From Methylophilaceae bacterium UBA7525 (GTDB lineage: Bacteria > Pseudomonadota > Gammaproteobacteria > Burkholderiales > Methylophilaceae): 9,342 bases of DNA. Location of the stretch: assembly GCA_002479405.1 (NCBI GenBank), contig DLMX01000037.1, positions 12,419 to 21,760 of the forward strand, written 5' to 3'. Position 1 is the first letter of the stretch. The number at the start of each line of letters is the position of its first letter. Under the pieces are notes generated by a model, which ran no database searches, was not told where the DNA came from, and saw only the letters and a program-made list of their open reading frames with translations. Shown here in pieces: positions 1-7,018 of this stretch. A program made the translations under genes and the position numbers.

Positions 1-422
1 CTTGCCGCATTCAGCGACTGTGCCATTTTCTGGATCAAGGCCTGTGGAATCGCAGATATCTCCTCCGGTTTTTCAGCTGCACCGGTTCCGTTCATCTCAA
101 TATCCGGCGCAACCGTGCCGGTGGTCTTGGTGAGCTGGCGTATCAGCACATCGGCCAGCCCCATGCCTTTGGATGCCAGGGATTGGCTTAGTTGCTGGTC
201 GAGCATGGCAGTATAGGTACGCGTCTGGTCGCTCTCGAACATGCTTTCCTGCGGCGTCGCATCGCGCATGCTTTTCAGCATCATGTTGAGAAACATCGCC
301 TCGAACTGCTTGGCCGTTTCACGTATCGCTTCCGGGGAATTTTCCTTGGCTGCAGTCCGGAGTGTGTTCAGGCCGTTGCTGTCGAGCGCCAGTTTGCTGC
401 TGAGATCGGGCTGATTGATCAT
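1..422 (-). CDS. flgJ: FlgJ, rod-capping / rod scaffold protein (N-terminal part; runs off the window)
   Basis: Only the first 140 codons are present, because the gene continues past base 1. The start is ATG at 422 (protein begins MINQPDLSSKLALDSNGLNT), 9 bases after the flgI stop, with a weak AGGG ribosome binding site overlapping that stop. FlgJ works in the periplasm, where its N-terminal domain caps or scaffolds the growing rod. Residues about 30-95 match the rod-binding domain: a conserved helix (ETAKQFEAMFLNMMLKSMRD) followed by a segment containing YTAMLDQQLSQ and KGMGLADVLIRQL. Residues 97-140 look like the low-complexity linker that precedes the muramidase domain in two-domain FlgJ. 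Whether that peptidoglycan-cutting domain is present cannot be seen here. It is the last gene of the flgB-to-flgJ run within the window. The family call is secure. Confidence 0.95.
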   Translation of the reverse strand, partial: MINQPDLSSKLALDSNGLNTLRTAAKENSPEAIRETAKQFEAMFLNMMLKSMRDATPQESMFESDQTRTYTAMLDQQLSQSLASKGMGLADVLIRQLTKTTGTVAPDIEMNGTGAAEKPEEISAIPQALIQKMAQSLNAA

Positions 423-431
423 GAGTATGCC

Positions 432-1553
432 CTAGATGATTTCCAGCTCAGCACGGAAGGAACCCGCCGCTTTCATGGCCTGCAGGATAGCGAGCAAATC
501 CTGCGGCGTCGCGCCTATGGCATTCAAGGCCTTGACCACTTCCGCCAGGCTTGCGCCGTCTTCCAGCAGCATGACCTGGCCCGGCTCCTTGTTGATTTCA
601 ACCTGCGAAACAGGAACCACAACCGTGTCGCCATCCGCCAGCGGATTCGGCTGGCTGATGACAGGAGCGGTGCTGACGATCACCGACAGATTGCCGTGGG
701 AAACGGCACAACTCTCGAGCCGCACATGCTGCGTCATGACAACCGAGCCCGTGCGGGCATTCATGATGACCTTGGCTGCTGTCATCGTCGGTGCAATGCT
801 GATGGATTCCAGCCTGCCGAGAAAAGCCACGCGGTCTTCCAGGCGGTCAGGCGTCCTGACCCGGATCACCCGCCCATCCTGGGCAACAGCCGTGCCCTGG
901 CCAAACTGCATATTGACGGCATCGACGACGCGGGCTGCCGTTGAAAAACTGGAATCGGTCAGTTCGAGGTTGATGCTATTGCCTTCGGCAATCACGTTGG
1001 GCAGCGTGCGTTCAACTGTTGCGCCGCCGGAAATCCTGCCTACACTCAAATGATTGACCTGCACCGAAGTGCCAGCCGACGACGCACCGACACCGCCGAC
1101 GACCAGATTGCCCTGTGCCATTGCATACACCTGACCGTCCGCACCCTTGAGCGGCGTCATCAATAAAGTGCCGCCGCGCAAGCTTTTTGCATTCCCCATG
1201 GACGACACCGTGATATCCAGCGTCTGCCCTGCTTGGGCGAAGGCCGGCAGTGCACTGGTCACCATCACGGCCGCCACGTTCTTCAATTGCAGATTGGTGC
1301 CTACAGGCAGATTGACCCCCATCTGCTGCAACATACTGATGATGCTTTGCACGGTAAAAGGCGTCTGCGTGGTTTGGTCGCCGGTACCGTCGAGGCCGAC
1401 AACCAGGCCATAGCCGATCAGCTGGTTGTTTCGCACCCCCTGAATCGTGGCGATATCCTTGAGACGGTCCGCCTGTGCGGTGACAGCTCCCAGGAGCAAG
1501 GCAACGGCAAGTAAAACACCCGCGATTGAAGTCAATTGACGTGGCACATTCAT
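432..1553 (-). CDS. flgI: FlgI, flagellar P-ring protein
   Basis: FlgI forms the P ring in the peptidoglycan layer, part of the bushing around the distal rod, and is assembled with help from FlgA. From ATG 1553 the product is 373 residues, normal for the family. A Sec signal peptide covers residues 1-28, with hydrophobic core AGVLLAVALLLGAV and cleavage site AQA|D. The mature N terminus carries the family signature DRLKDIATIQGVRNNQLIGY followed by GLVVGLDGTGD. The C terminus ends in a typical LLAILQAMKAAGSFRAELEII segment. In-frame GTG (1562) and ATG (1559) starts exist, but an AAGGTG ribosome binding site at 1560-1565 lies 6 bases before ATG 1553 and would overlap the earlier starts, so 1553 is preferred. 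That site overlaps the flgH stop codon, so the two genes are probably translationally coupled. Confidence 0.97.
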   Translation of the reverse strand: MNVPRQLTSIAGVLLAVALLLGAVTAQADRLKDIATIQGVRNNQLIGYGLVVGLDGTGDQTTQTPFTVQSIISMLQQMGVNLPVGTNLQLKNVAAVMVTSALPAFAQAGQTLDITVSSMGNAKSLRGGTLLMTPLKGADGQVYAMAQGNLVVGGVGASSAGTSVQVNHLSVGRISGGATVERTLPNVIAEGNSINLELTDSSFSTAARVVDAVNMQFGQGTAVAQDGRVIRVRTPDRLEDRVAFLGRLESISIAPTMTAAKVIMNARTGSVVMTQHVRLESCAVSHGNLSVIVSTAPVISQPNPLADGDTVVVPVSQVEINKEPGQVMLLEDGASLAEVVKALNAIGATPQDLLAILQAMKAAGSFRAELEII

Positions 1554-1559
1554 TGGCAT

Positions 1560-1565
1560 CACCTT
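1560..1565 (-). promoter_or_regulatory. Ribosome binding site that sets the flgI start
   Basis: AAGGTG on the minus strand overlaps the TAA stop of flgH (1565-1567) and sits 6 bases before ATG 1553. It argues against the GTG at 1562 and the ATG at 1559, both of which fall in or touch it. Stop/ribosome-site overlap suggests that ribosomes finishing flgH start flgI. Confidence 0.7.
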
Positions 1566-2263
1566 TAGAGCGGGCTCAAGCTCAGGAAGAATCGAGCAAG
1601 TATCGAGACGACCTGGGCCGCATCAAGCTGCGAGTTGGTGCGATACTCGATGCGCGCGTCCGCCACCTTGGTGGAAGGTACATTGTTGCCGAGCGCGATG
1701 TTGTCCGGGTTGACCACGCCGGAGAAACGGACAAATTCCGAACCACGGTCAAAAGCGATCTGCTTCTCGCCACTGACCACCAGGTTGCCGTTCTCCAGCA
1801 CGTCCACCACAGTCACACTGATCGTTCCGCTGAAATTGTTACTGGAGCTTGAGGCGGCTTTTTCTTCATTACTGAGCGATGAATTCGCCCCGATCGAAAT
1901 TGGGTTCTTCAAATTGAAAGGCAAACCGGTCGTCGGATCAACCGACGCTGCCACCTTGCCCGATCTGCTGGACGAACCAGCCCCTTGTTTACCTGCACTG
2001 GTGTTCTCGGTGATCTGGATCGTCAATGTATCGCCGATAAACCTTGCACGCCTATCCTCGAACAGTGGCTTGTAAGCAGCGGCCCGGTAAATTGCGCCAT
2101 TGGGTGCAGCGGTTCTATCTGCCGGCACCGGTTTGGCCGTGGTTGGAGTCTGCACGATAGTCCCCGGCGTCACGGAGCATGCGACCAGAACTCCAGACAT
2201 CCCGAGCAGCAACAGATACCTGCGAACCCGGCCCCAGCTGCAAAGTCTAGTGTAATGAATCAT
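1565..2263 (-). CDS. flgH: FlgH, flagellar L-ring lipoprotein
   Basis: FlgH forms the L ring in the outer membrane around the distal rod. From ATG 2263 the product is 232 residues. It has a lipoprotein signal: basic residues GRVRR, hydrophobic stretch YLLLLGMSGVLVAC, and lipobox LVAC with the modified cysteine at residue 29. The rest matches the family: ITENTSAGKQG near residue 84, a Ser-rich loop (KAASSSSNNFSG) near 125-137, then VTVVDVLENGNLVVSGEKQI, and a PDNIALGNNVPSTKVADARI segment before the hydrophobic end. A longer frame opens at ATG 2293 but has no ribosome binding site. GAGGT at 2271-2275, 7 bases before ATG 2263, decides the start. The gap to flgG is 40 bases. Confidence is high. 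Confidence 0.97.
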   Translation of the reverse strand: MIHYTRLCSWGRVRRYLLLLGMSGVLVACSVTPGTIVQTPTTAKPVPADRTAAPNGAIYRAAAYKPLFEDRRARFIGDTLTIQITENTSAGKQGAGSSSRSGKVAASVDPTTGLPFNLKNPISIGANSSLSNEEKAASSSSNNFSGTISVTVVDVLENGNLVVSGEKQIAFDRGSEFVRFSGVVNPDNIALGNNVPSTKVADARIEYRTNSQLDAAQVVSILARFFLSLSPL

Positions 2264-2270
2264 GTCTGTT

Positions 2271-2275
2271 ACCTC
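2271..2275 (-). promoter_or_regulatory. Ribosome binding site that sets the flgH start
   Basis: GAGGT on the minus strand lies 7 bases upstream of ATG 2263. The upstream in-frame ATG at 2293 has no purine-rich site. Starting at 2263 also places the lipobox cysteine at residue 29, a usual position for FlgH. Confidence 0.7.
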
Positions 2276-2303
2276 TGCCGTTTCAGCGCGCATCCAATAC
2301 GGA

Positions 2304-3086
2304 CTACATCTGCGTCAGTTTTTGCAGCATCTGATCGGAAGTCGTGATGGCCTTGCTGTTGATTTCATAGGCACGCTGAGTCTGGATCATGTTGACCAGC
2401 TCCTCCACCACATTGACGTTGGAAGTTTCCACATATCCCTGCGTCAACAAGCCCGCGCCATTGGTACCCGGCGTATTGGTATTGGCCGCACCGGAGGCTG
2501 CGGTCTCCACATACAGGTTTTCACCCTTGCTGAGCAAACCGGCCGGATTGATAAAGGTTGCCAGTTGTATCGTGCCGACTTGCACAGTGTTGGCATTGCC
2601 CGCCTGTGTAATGGAGACCGTGCCGTCACGGCCTATGCTCAGGCTTTGTACATCGGCTGGAATGGTGATCGCAGGCTGCACAGGGAAGCCGCTGGAAGTC
2701 ACCAGCTGGCCCTGATCATTGATCTGGAACGAACCATCGCGGGTATAAGCAGTGGCGCCATCCGGCAGCAACACCTGGAAGAAACCCTGCCCCTGAATCG
2801 CGACATCTTTGTCGTTGGATGTCTGCTGCAAGTTGCCTTGGGTAAACACACGTTCGGTCGAAACAGGACGCACGCCGGTGCCGATCTGCAAGCCGGTGGG
2901 CAACTGGGTCTGCTGGGATGACTGCGCACCAGGCTGACGAATGGTCTGATAAAGCAAATCCTCGAACACTGCACGCGAACGCTTGAAGCCGTTGGTGCTG
3001 ACGTTAGCCAGGTTATTGGCAACCACATCCATCTGGGTTTGCTGTGCATCGAGGCCGGTCTTTGAAATCCAGAGTGAACGTATCAT
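2304..3086 (-). CDS. flgG: FlgG, flagellar distal rod protein
   Basis: FlgG polymerises into the distal rod, the drive shaft that passes through the P and L rings. At 260 residues it has the standard FlgG length. The N-terminal rod-family helix (MIRSLWISKTGLDAQQTQMD) runs into ANNLANVSTNGFKRSRAVFE, and the QLPTGLQIGTGV stretch near residue 65 is characteristic of FlgG. The C terminus has the paired helix signature ETSNVNVVEELVNMIQTQRA followed by YEINSKAITTSDQMLQ. Both terminal helices form the coiled-coil inner core of the rod. The start ATG 3086 has a good AGGAG site 7 to 8 bases upstream. It lies 75 bases after flgF and is paralogous to flgF, flgE, flgC and flgB in this cluster. Confidence 0.98.
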   Translation of the reverse strand: MIRSLWISKTGLDAQQTQMDVVANNLANVSTNGFKRSRAVFEDLLYQTIRQPGAQSSQQTQLPTGLQIGTGVRPVSTERVFTQGNLQQTSNDKDVAIQGQGFFQVLLPDGATAYTRDGSFQINDQGQLVTSSGFPVQPAITIPADVQSLSIGRDGTVSITQAGNANTVQVGTIQLATFINPAGLLSKGENLYVETAASGAANTNTPGTNGAGLLTQGYVETSNVNVVEELVNMIQTQRAYEINSKAITTSDQMLQKLTQM

Positions 3087-3161
3087 TTTCGTCTCCTATT
3101 TGCAGCCATCGGTGTGAACTGCGCAAGATTGATGTGTAATGCTTTCATGTTAAGCCCGGGG

Positions 3162-3905
3162 TTAGGAACTCAAACTCAAGAGCTGACTGGCTTTATTGGC
3201 GTTATTCTCGGCTTTCTCCAGCAGCTTCATCTGAAAATCGAACTGGCGGGCGAGACTGATCATATTGACCATCGCCTCGACCACATTGACATTGCTGCCT
3301 TCCAGCGCGCCGCCGACCAGCTGCACTTCCGGATCGATCGCCGCAGGCTGGCCGTTCTTCAATTCGAACAAGCCGTCCTTGCCGCGCACCAGCATTTCTT
3401 CCGGCGGATTCACCAGCCTGAGACGGCCCAGTATATTCACTGCACCCGGCTCATAATTGTTGGAGACCGTTGAAATCGTGCCGTCCTTGCCAACCGTGAT
3501 GGTTTCATCCGGCGGAATTCCGATCGGGCCACCGTCGCCCATGAGAATCTGTCCGGTGGAGTTCTGCAGCAAGCCGTTCTCGCTCACCCTGAGTGATCCA
3601 TTACGCGTATAGGCTTCACTGCCGTCCGGCCGTATGACGGTCAACCAGCCCTTGCCCTGGATCGCCACATCCAGATCGCGGCCGGTTTGCTGCAATACGC
3701 CGGGGCTGAAATCCGCTCCCACGGTGGAATCAACGACAAAAGCACGGGTGGGCATGCCTTCGCTGACGACGGGAACGGCACGGAAGGAGTCAAGCTGGGC
3801 ACGAAACCCGGTTGAGGTGGCATTCGCCAGATTGTGCGAATTGGTCGCCTGCTGCTCCAGAATATGTTTCGCGCCCGACATCGCGGTGTAAATCATTCTG
3901 TCCAT
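3162..3905 (-). CDS. flgF: FlgF, flagellar proximal rod protein
   Basis: FlgF is a proximal rod subunit in the periplasm, placed between FlgC/FlgB and FlgG. The 247-residue length is normal. It begins MDRMIYTAMSGAKHILEQQA with the rod-family motif HNLANATSTGFRAQLDSF, the FlgF variant of the shared motif. Around residues 81-110 is the family segment GRDLDVAIQGKGWLTVIRPD followed by GSEAYTRNGSL. The C terminus has LEGSNVNVVEAMVNMISLAR and ends in a polar helix. The start ATG 3905 has a GGAG site 6 bases upstream. A second ATG at 3896 would remove conserved residues. It lies 70 bases after flgE, with no terminator visible in the gap. Confidence 0.97.
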   Translation of the reverse strand: MDRMIYTAMSGAKHILEQQATNSHNLANATSTGFRAQLDSFRAVPVVSEGMPTRAFVVDSTVGADFSPGVLQQTGRDLDVAIQGKGWLTVIRPDGSEAYTRNGSLRVSENGLLQNSTGQILMGDGGPIGIPPDETITVGKDGTISTVSNNYEPGAVNILGRLRLVNPPEEMLVRGKDGLFELKNGQPAAIDPEVQLVGGALEGSNVNVVEAMVNMISLARQFDFQMKLLEKAENNANKASQLLSLSS

Positions 3906-3975
3906 TCCCTACTCCTTCCTGTAGCGGGCGCCAGCACCTGCAAAGACACAGGCACCGCCACCTCAAAATCATGCA

Positions 3976-5187
3976 TTAACGCAGGTTCACCAGAGTTTGC
4001 AGTACCTGGTCCTGGGTCTTGATGGTTTGCGCATTGGCCTGATACACGCGCTGCGCCGTAATCATGTTGACCAGTTCGGCGGTGAGATCCACATTCGAAT
4101 CCTCCACTGCGGAAGATTGCAGCACGCCCAGGCCACTGGTGTTTGGTGGTCCGACCAGAGGCACGCCGGAGGTCGCGGTCTCGGCCCAGGCATTGCCGCC
4201 CAATGCCTGCAGCCCGTTCGGGTTGACGAAGTTCGCCATGACCAACTGCCCCAGATTGGCCGATTGACCATTGGTGTAACGACCGACGATGATGCCGTCC
4301 GCGCCTACATTAAAGCCGGACAGACGGCCGGAGGTATACCCGTCCTGGGAGAAACTGTTGAGGCTGAAATTGGAGCCGAACTGCGTGCTGCCGGAGAAAT
4401 CAATCGTTACGGCCAATGGGCTGGTGGCCCCGTTGGTAATCGGAATATTCAGATTGGCCGTACCCCCAGTGGGCGACATGCCCGTGCCATCGAAGTTCAT
4501 GGTGGTAAGCGCGGTTGCCGGTGTCACACCATCCACAGTGGTAAAGATATCCCATTCGCCCGGCGCGGTTTTCACAAAGAAAGTTTGCAATGTGTGCGAA
4601 TTGCCCAGACTGTCGAATACCGACAGGGAGCGTGAATCGTGGAATGTGGTGGGATCATCCGGATCGAACCCTGCTGACGGCAAGGGATCCTTGCGGGAAT
4701 CCAGATTGACGATGCCGGTCACGACACCGGTAATTTTTGGCTGCAGGTCGGCAGTATTGATTTGCAGCTCCACCATACTGCCGGTCAACAGGTTACCGGC
4801 AGCATCTGCTGAATAACCGGTCAGGCGCTTGTTGTCAGTGTTGATCAGGTAACCATCCTTATCCATCTGGAACTGGCCGTTGCGGGTATAAGTGATGGAG
4901 CCGTTGTCACTCATTCTGAAAAATCCGGCGCCATTGATAGCAATATCCAGCGGATTATTGGTCGCGCTGATATTGCCCTGTGTGAATTGCTGCTGCACCT
5001 TGGCAATCTTGACGCCGATGCCTACCTGCGAGGCACCGCTGCCTGTCAGCGAATTCGCATAAACATCCGAAAACTGTGTTTGCGACTGCTTGAAGCCCAC
5101 GGTGCTGGCATTGGCAACGTTGTTGCCCAACACTTCCAGACTTTTGGAAGCTGCATTCAATCCGCTCAAACCTTGCTGGAAACTCAT
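3976..5187 (-). CDS. flgE: FlgE, flagellar hook protein
   Basis: FlgE polymerises under the FlgD cap into the curved hook that links rod to filament. At 403 residues it is a typical single-length proteobacterial hook protein. The N terminus (MSFQQGLSGLNAASKSLEVL) and GNNVANASTVGFKQSQTQFS form the D0 helix. The variable outer domain occupies roughly residues 150-300, with hook-family segments such as LSVFDSLGNSHTLQTFFVKT and GEWDIFTTVDG. The C terminus has SAVEDSNVDLTAELVNMITA followed by QRVYQANAQTIKTQDQVLQT. Start ATG 5187 follows AAGGAG at 5194-5199. A 17-base tandem repeat lies directly upstream of this site, in the 83-base flgD-flgE gap. Confidence 0.98.
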   Translation of the reverse strand: MSFQQGLSGLNAASKSLEVLGNNVANASTVGFKQSQTQFSDVYANSLTGSGASQVGIGVKIAKVQQQFTQGNISATNNPLDIAINGAGFFRMSDNGSITYTRNGQFQMDKDGYLINTDNKRLTGYSADAAGNLLTGSMVELQINTADLQPKITGVVTGIVNLDSRKDPLPSAGFDPDDPTTFHDSRSLSVFDSLGNSHTLQTFFVKTAPGEWDIFTTVDGVTPATALTTMNFDGTGMSPTGGTANLNIPITNGATSPLAVTIDFSGSTQFGSNFSLNSFSQDGYTSGRLSGFNVGADGIIVGRYTNGQSANLGQLVMANFVNPNGLQALGGNAWAETATSGVPLVGPPNTSGLGVLQSSAVEDSNVDLTAELVNMITAQRVYQANAQTIKTQDQVLQTLVNLR

Positions 5188-5209
5188 CTCGCTCTCCTTG
5201 GTGAATATT

Positions 5210-5258
5210 GGTTCAAAATTGCATATGGTTCAAAATTGCATATGGTTCAAAATGCATA
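5210..5258. repeat. 17-base tandem repeat, three copies, in the flgD-flgE gap
   Basis: The unit GGTTCAAAATTGCATAT (plus strand) occurs twice exactly at 5210-5226 and 5227-5243. A third copy at 5244-5258 lacks one T and ends after GCATA. On the flgE transcript (minus strand) the repeat reads as AT-rich ATTTTGAACC blocks and ends 10 bases upstream of the flgE AAGGAG site, so it lies in the 5' leader of flgE or the flgD-flgE spacer. Each copy carries a CATATG or ATGCAT palindrome. No function is evident. Slippage could change the copy number without changing the start or its ribosome site. Confidence 0.93.
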
Positions 5259-5270
5259 GGGTTAATGTGT

Positions 5271-5945
5271 CTAGAAAACCTGCTTGATCTCGCCCAGCGA
5301 TACAGACTTCAGATTGGTCAGATTCATCTGCACACCACTGGCGGAGTTACTGACGCTGTTGACCACGCTGTAGGCCATGGGAACAGCATTGATCGTTCCG
5401 CTCGCGCTGGTCGCACTGACCTCATAGAAATAGCGGCCATCGGCGGCAATTTCCCCGGAGTTGGTCTCACCGCCCCAGTTCAGTTCAAGCAAACCAAATG
5501 GCTGCTTGCCCAGACTCATCTCCCTGACGACGATACCGTCCGCGTCCTTGATCGTGACCTTGACGTTATCCGCACTTGCCGGCAGGTCGACGGCGAACAA
5601 ACTGTCGCCCTCGAACAGATCGACATTGTTGCCTTCGGTCAGCACCACGCGCCCTATCATGCCGGAAGCCTGCATGGACTGGCTGGACTGCACGCTGCCT
5701 ATCAACGCTTCCATGGTGTTGTTCAGTTTGTCGATACCGGTCACCGTCGAAAGCTGTGCCAGCTGGCTGGTCACCTGCGCGTTATCCATCGGGTTCAGCG
5801 GGTCCTGGTTCTTCATCTGCGTCACCAGCAAAGTCATGAACCTGTCCTGCGCCTCCTGTGCGGTTGTCCTGGCCGTATTGCGTGAGCCGTTCATCGCGTC
5901 CAGCAGAGTATTCGAGACCTTGTTGTCGTTCTGTACCGTCGTCAT
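5271..5945 (-). CDS. flgD: FlgD, flagellar hook-capping / hook assembly scaffold protein
   Basis: FlgD caps the growing hook, guides FlgE subunits into place and is removed when the hook is complete. From ATG 5945 it is 224 residues. The conserved N-terminal region has the signature DRFMTLLVTQMKNQDPLNPM at residues 34-53, followed by NAQVTSQLAQLSTVTGIDKL. Residues about 95-200 form the Ig/tudor-like C-terminal region, including GLLELNWGG and the typical DGRYFYEVSA. The end, LGEIKQVF, is family-typical. An in-frame ATG at 5969 gives eight more residues, but the GAGGAG site at 5952-5957 lies inside that extension and 6 bases before ATG 5945, so the shorter form is preferred. It follows flgC by 27 bases. 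Confidence 0.97.
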   Translation of the reverse strand: MTTVQNDNKVSNTLLDAMNGSRNTARTTAQEAQDRFMTLLVTQMKNQDPLNPMDNAQVTSQLAQLSTVTGIDKLNNTMEALIGSVQSSQSMQASGMIGRVVLTEGNNVDLFEGDSLFAVDLPASADNVKVTIKDADGIVVREMSLGKQPFGLLELNWGGETNSGEIAADGRYFYEVSATSASGTINAVPMAYSVVNSVSNSASGVQMNLTNLKSVSLGEIKQVF

Positions 5946-5951
5946 GTCGTT

Positions 5952-5957
5952 CTCCTC
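5952..5957 (-). promoter_or_regulatory. Ribosome binding site that sets the flgD start
   Basis: GAGGAG on the minus strand lies 6 bases before ATG 5945. The alternative ATG at 5969 lies upstream of this site and only 3 bases after the flgC stop, with nothing comparable in front of it. Confidence 0.75.
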
Positions 5958-5972
5958 TATCTCCGGCATCTA

Positions 5973-6380
5973 TCAGGATTGGCCGATACTGAGTGTCTTC
6001 ATCAGCATGGTCTTGGTCGTGTTCATGGTCTCAACGTTGTTCTGGTAGGCACGTGAGGCAGCGATCATGTTGACCATTTCTTCCGTCACGTTGACGTTGG
6101 GCATGGCCACATAACCATTCTCATCGGCAAGCGGATGTTCCGGCTGGTGTACCATTTGCGGCGGCCTGCCGTCCTCGATCACTTTCTGTACCTTCACCCC
6201 GCTGGCATCCTGCCCGCTGAGCGGCGCAGCCTCGAACACGACCTGCTTGGCTTTATATGGCTGGCCGTTGGCACTGGTCACGCTGTCCGCATTGGCCAGA
6301 TTGCTCGCTACCACATTCAGGCGCTGTGAGTGCGCACTCATGGCGGAACCCGCGATATTGAATACATTGAATAAAGACAT
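5973..6380 (-). CDS. flgC: FlgC, flagellar proximal rod protein
   Basis: FlgC is a proximal rod subunit in the periplasm, working with FlgB and FlgF just above the MS ring and export gate. At 135 residues it has normal length. The N terminus (MSLFNVFNIAGSAMSAHSQR) contains the rod motif VVASNLANADSV. The middle has YKAKQVVFEA, and DENGYVAMPNVNVTEEMVNM is the FlgC-type C-terminal signature, followed by IAASRAYQNNVETMNTTKTM. There is no signal peptide, as expected for a protein exported by the flagellar type III system. Start ATG 6380 has an AGGAG site 7 bases upstream. It lies 50 bases after flgB. Confidence 0.97.
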   Translation of the reverse strand: MSLFNVFNIAGSAMSAHSQRLNVVASNLANADSVTSANGQPYKAKQVVFEAAPLSGQDASGVKVQKVIEDGRPPQMVHQPEHPLADENGYVAMPNVNVTEEMVNMIAASRAYQNNVETMNTTKTMLMKTLSIGQS

Positions 6381-6430
6381 GTTGTTCTCCTGATTAACTG
6401 TCAGCCGATACGATTAAGCCGGACTGCAAA

Positions 6431-6868
6431 TTACTGGCCCTGAATCGCCGACATGAGTTTTTTAAGCTGCCCATTCAGCATGACCAGGCTAGCCTCGTAG
6501 CGCACGGCATTGTCGGCAAACTGGTTACGCTCAACATCCATATCAACTGTGTTGCCATCGACACTGCCCTGCATCTCGCCACGGAACTGCACACCACCGG
6601 GGTAGCCTGCATTTAGCGCATCCGCCAATGGCTGTGCCGCCATATGGCCGGAAGCTGTCTGGTTCAGCGTACTGCCGTTTGCAGCAGGATTTACTGTTGC
6701 GCCGCCGGAAAGCGCCTGCTTGAATGCCGACGCAAAATCGACATCCCTGGCCTTGAAATTGGGGGTATCGGCATTGGCAATATTTGCCGCAATCAACTCC
6801 TGCCTTTGCGCGCGTATGCGCAAGGCAGTCTGGTGAAAACTCAATGCCTGGTCTAACTTGCCTATCAC
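6431..6868 (-). CDS. flgB: FlgB, flagellar proximal rod protein
   Basis: FlgB is the proximal rod protein nearest the MS ring and is first in this transcript. It is 145 residues. Rod-family N terminus: LDQALSFHQTALRIRAQRQE then LIAANIANADTPNFKARDVD, where ANIANADTPNFKARDVDF is diagnostic for FlgB. C terminus: ADNAVRYEASLVMLNGQLKK then a short polar tail. The start codon is GTG at 6868, chosen because a near-perfect AGGAGG site at 6875-6880 lies exactly 6 bases upstream and no ATG fits. It is divergent from flgA across 211 bases. I could not recognise a convincing sigma-28, sigma-54 or sigma-70 promoter for it, so its control is unclear. Confidence 0.97.
   Translation of the reverse strand: MIGKLDQALSFHQTALRIRAQRQELIAANIANADTPNFKARDVDFASAFKQALSGGATVNPAANGSTLNQTASGHMAAQPLADALNAGYPGGVQFRGEMQGSVDGNTVDMDVERNQFADNAVRYEASLVMLNGQLKKLMSAIQGQ
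6801..6827 (-). other. Potential RNA hairpin near the 5' end of flgB
   Basis: TGCCTTTGCGC (6801-6811) and GCGCAAGGCA (6818-6827) pair over ten bases with one bulged T and a 6-base loop. In the flgB message this would be a GC-rich stem about 42 to 68 bases into the coding region. No T-run follows, so it is not a terminator. It may simply reflect codon choice for the conserved RIRAQRQ stretch. Confidence 0.35.
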
Positions 6869-6905
6869 ACTGCACCTCCTGGCTTGCCGGCATTCTCTAT
6901 ATTTC

Positions 6906-6932
6906 TAAAGAAAACCGGATTGACGCCGCTAA
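6906..6932 (+). promoter_or_regulatory. Sigma-28 (FliA)-type promoter facing flgA
   Basis: TAAA at 6906-6909 is followed by exactly 15 bases and GCCGCTAA at 6925-6932. The enterobacterial sigma-28 consensus is TAAA-N15-GCCGATAA, so 11 of 12 key bases match at the ideal spacing. Transcription would start near 6940 and run into flgA, giving a leader of about 140 bases. The promoter lies 38 bases upstream of the flgB GTG on the opposite strand, so it overlaps the flgB leader. The match is seen directly; activity is inferred. Confidence 0.72.
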
Positions 6933-6986
6933 CCTAAGATGAAGCAAAGTCTAGAACCAATCCAGATCATTCAATCGGCAGAGTAA

Positions 6987-7008
6987 CGATGAGAAAACAT
7001 CGCTTTTT
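6987..7008 (+). terminator. Possible weak terminator or attenuator hairpin in the flgA leader
   Basis: CGATG (6987-6991) and CATCG (6998-7002) pair around loop AGAAAA, and CTTTTT follows at once (7003-7008). The five-pair stem is short for an efficient intrinsic terminator. It lies about 50 bases downstream of the predicted sigma-28 start and 72 bases before the flgA ATG, so it could attenuate flgA expression. Chance is also possible. Confidence 0.3.
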
Positions 7009-7018
7009 GAAGTTTTGC

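Noticed and set aside
192..1053. Long plus-strand open frames opposite flgJ and flgI
   Set aside because: They lie antisense to strongly conserved flagellar genes, show no recognisable domain and have no ribosome binding site; they are by-products of the coding bias on the other strand.
2262..2921. 219-codon plus-strand open frame opposite flgG
   Set aside because: It is His- and Arg-rich without any family signature and antisense to flgG, which is certain.
3997..4635. 212-codon plus-strand open frame opposite flgE
   Set aside because: Antisense shadow of the hook gene with no domain or ribosome site.
2304..5187. Similar N- and C-terminal motifs in flgE, flgF and flgG considered as a recent duplication
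   Set aside because: Rod and hook proteins are an ancient paralogous family that share these terminal helices; the middle regions here are clearly different and each protein has its expected length.
5210..5258. Possible CRISPR or phage attachment repeat
   Set aside because: The copies are directly adjacent without spacers, only 17 bases long, with no cas genes, integrase or tRNA nearby.
5208..5885. 225-codon plus-strand open frame beginning inside the 17-base repeat and running opposite flgD
   Set aside because: Its repeated N-terminal residues come only from translating the tandem repeat; the remainder is antisense to flgD.
6972..6979. GCCGATTG on the minus strand considered as the -10 of a sigma-28 promoter for flgB
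   Set aside because: No TAAA-like -35 sequence is found at 14 to 16 bases upstream on that strand.
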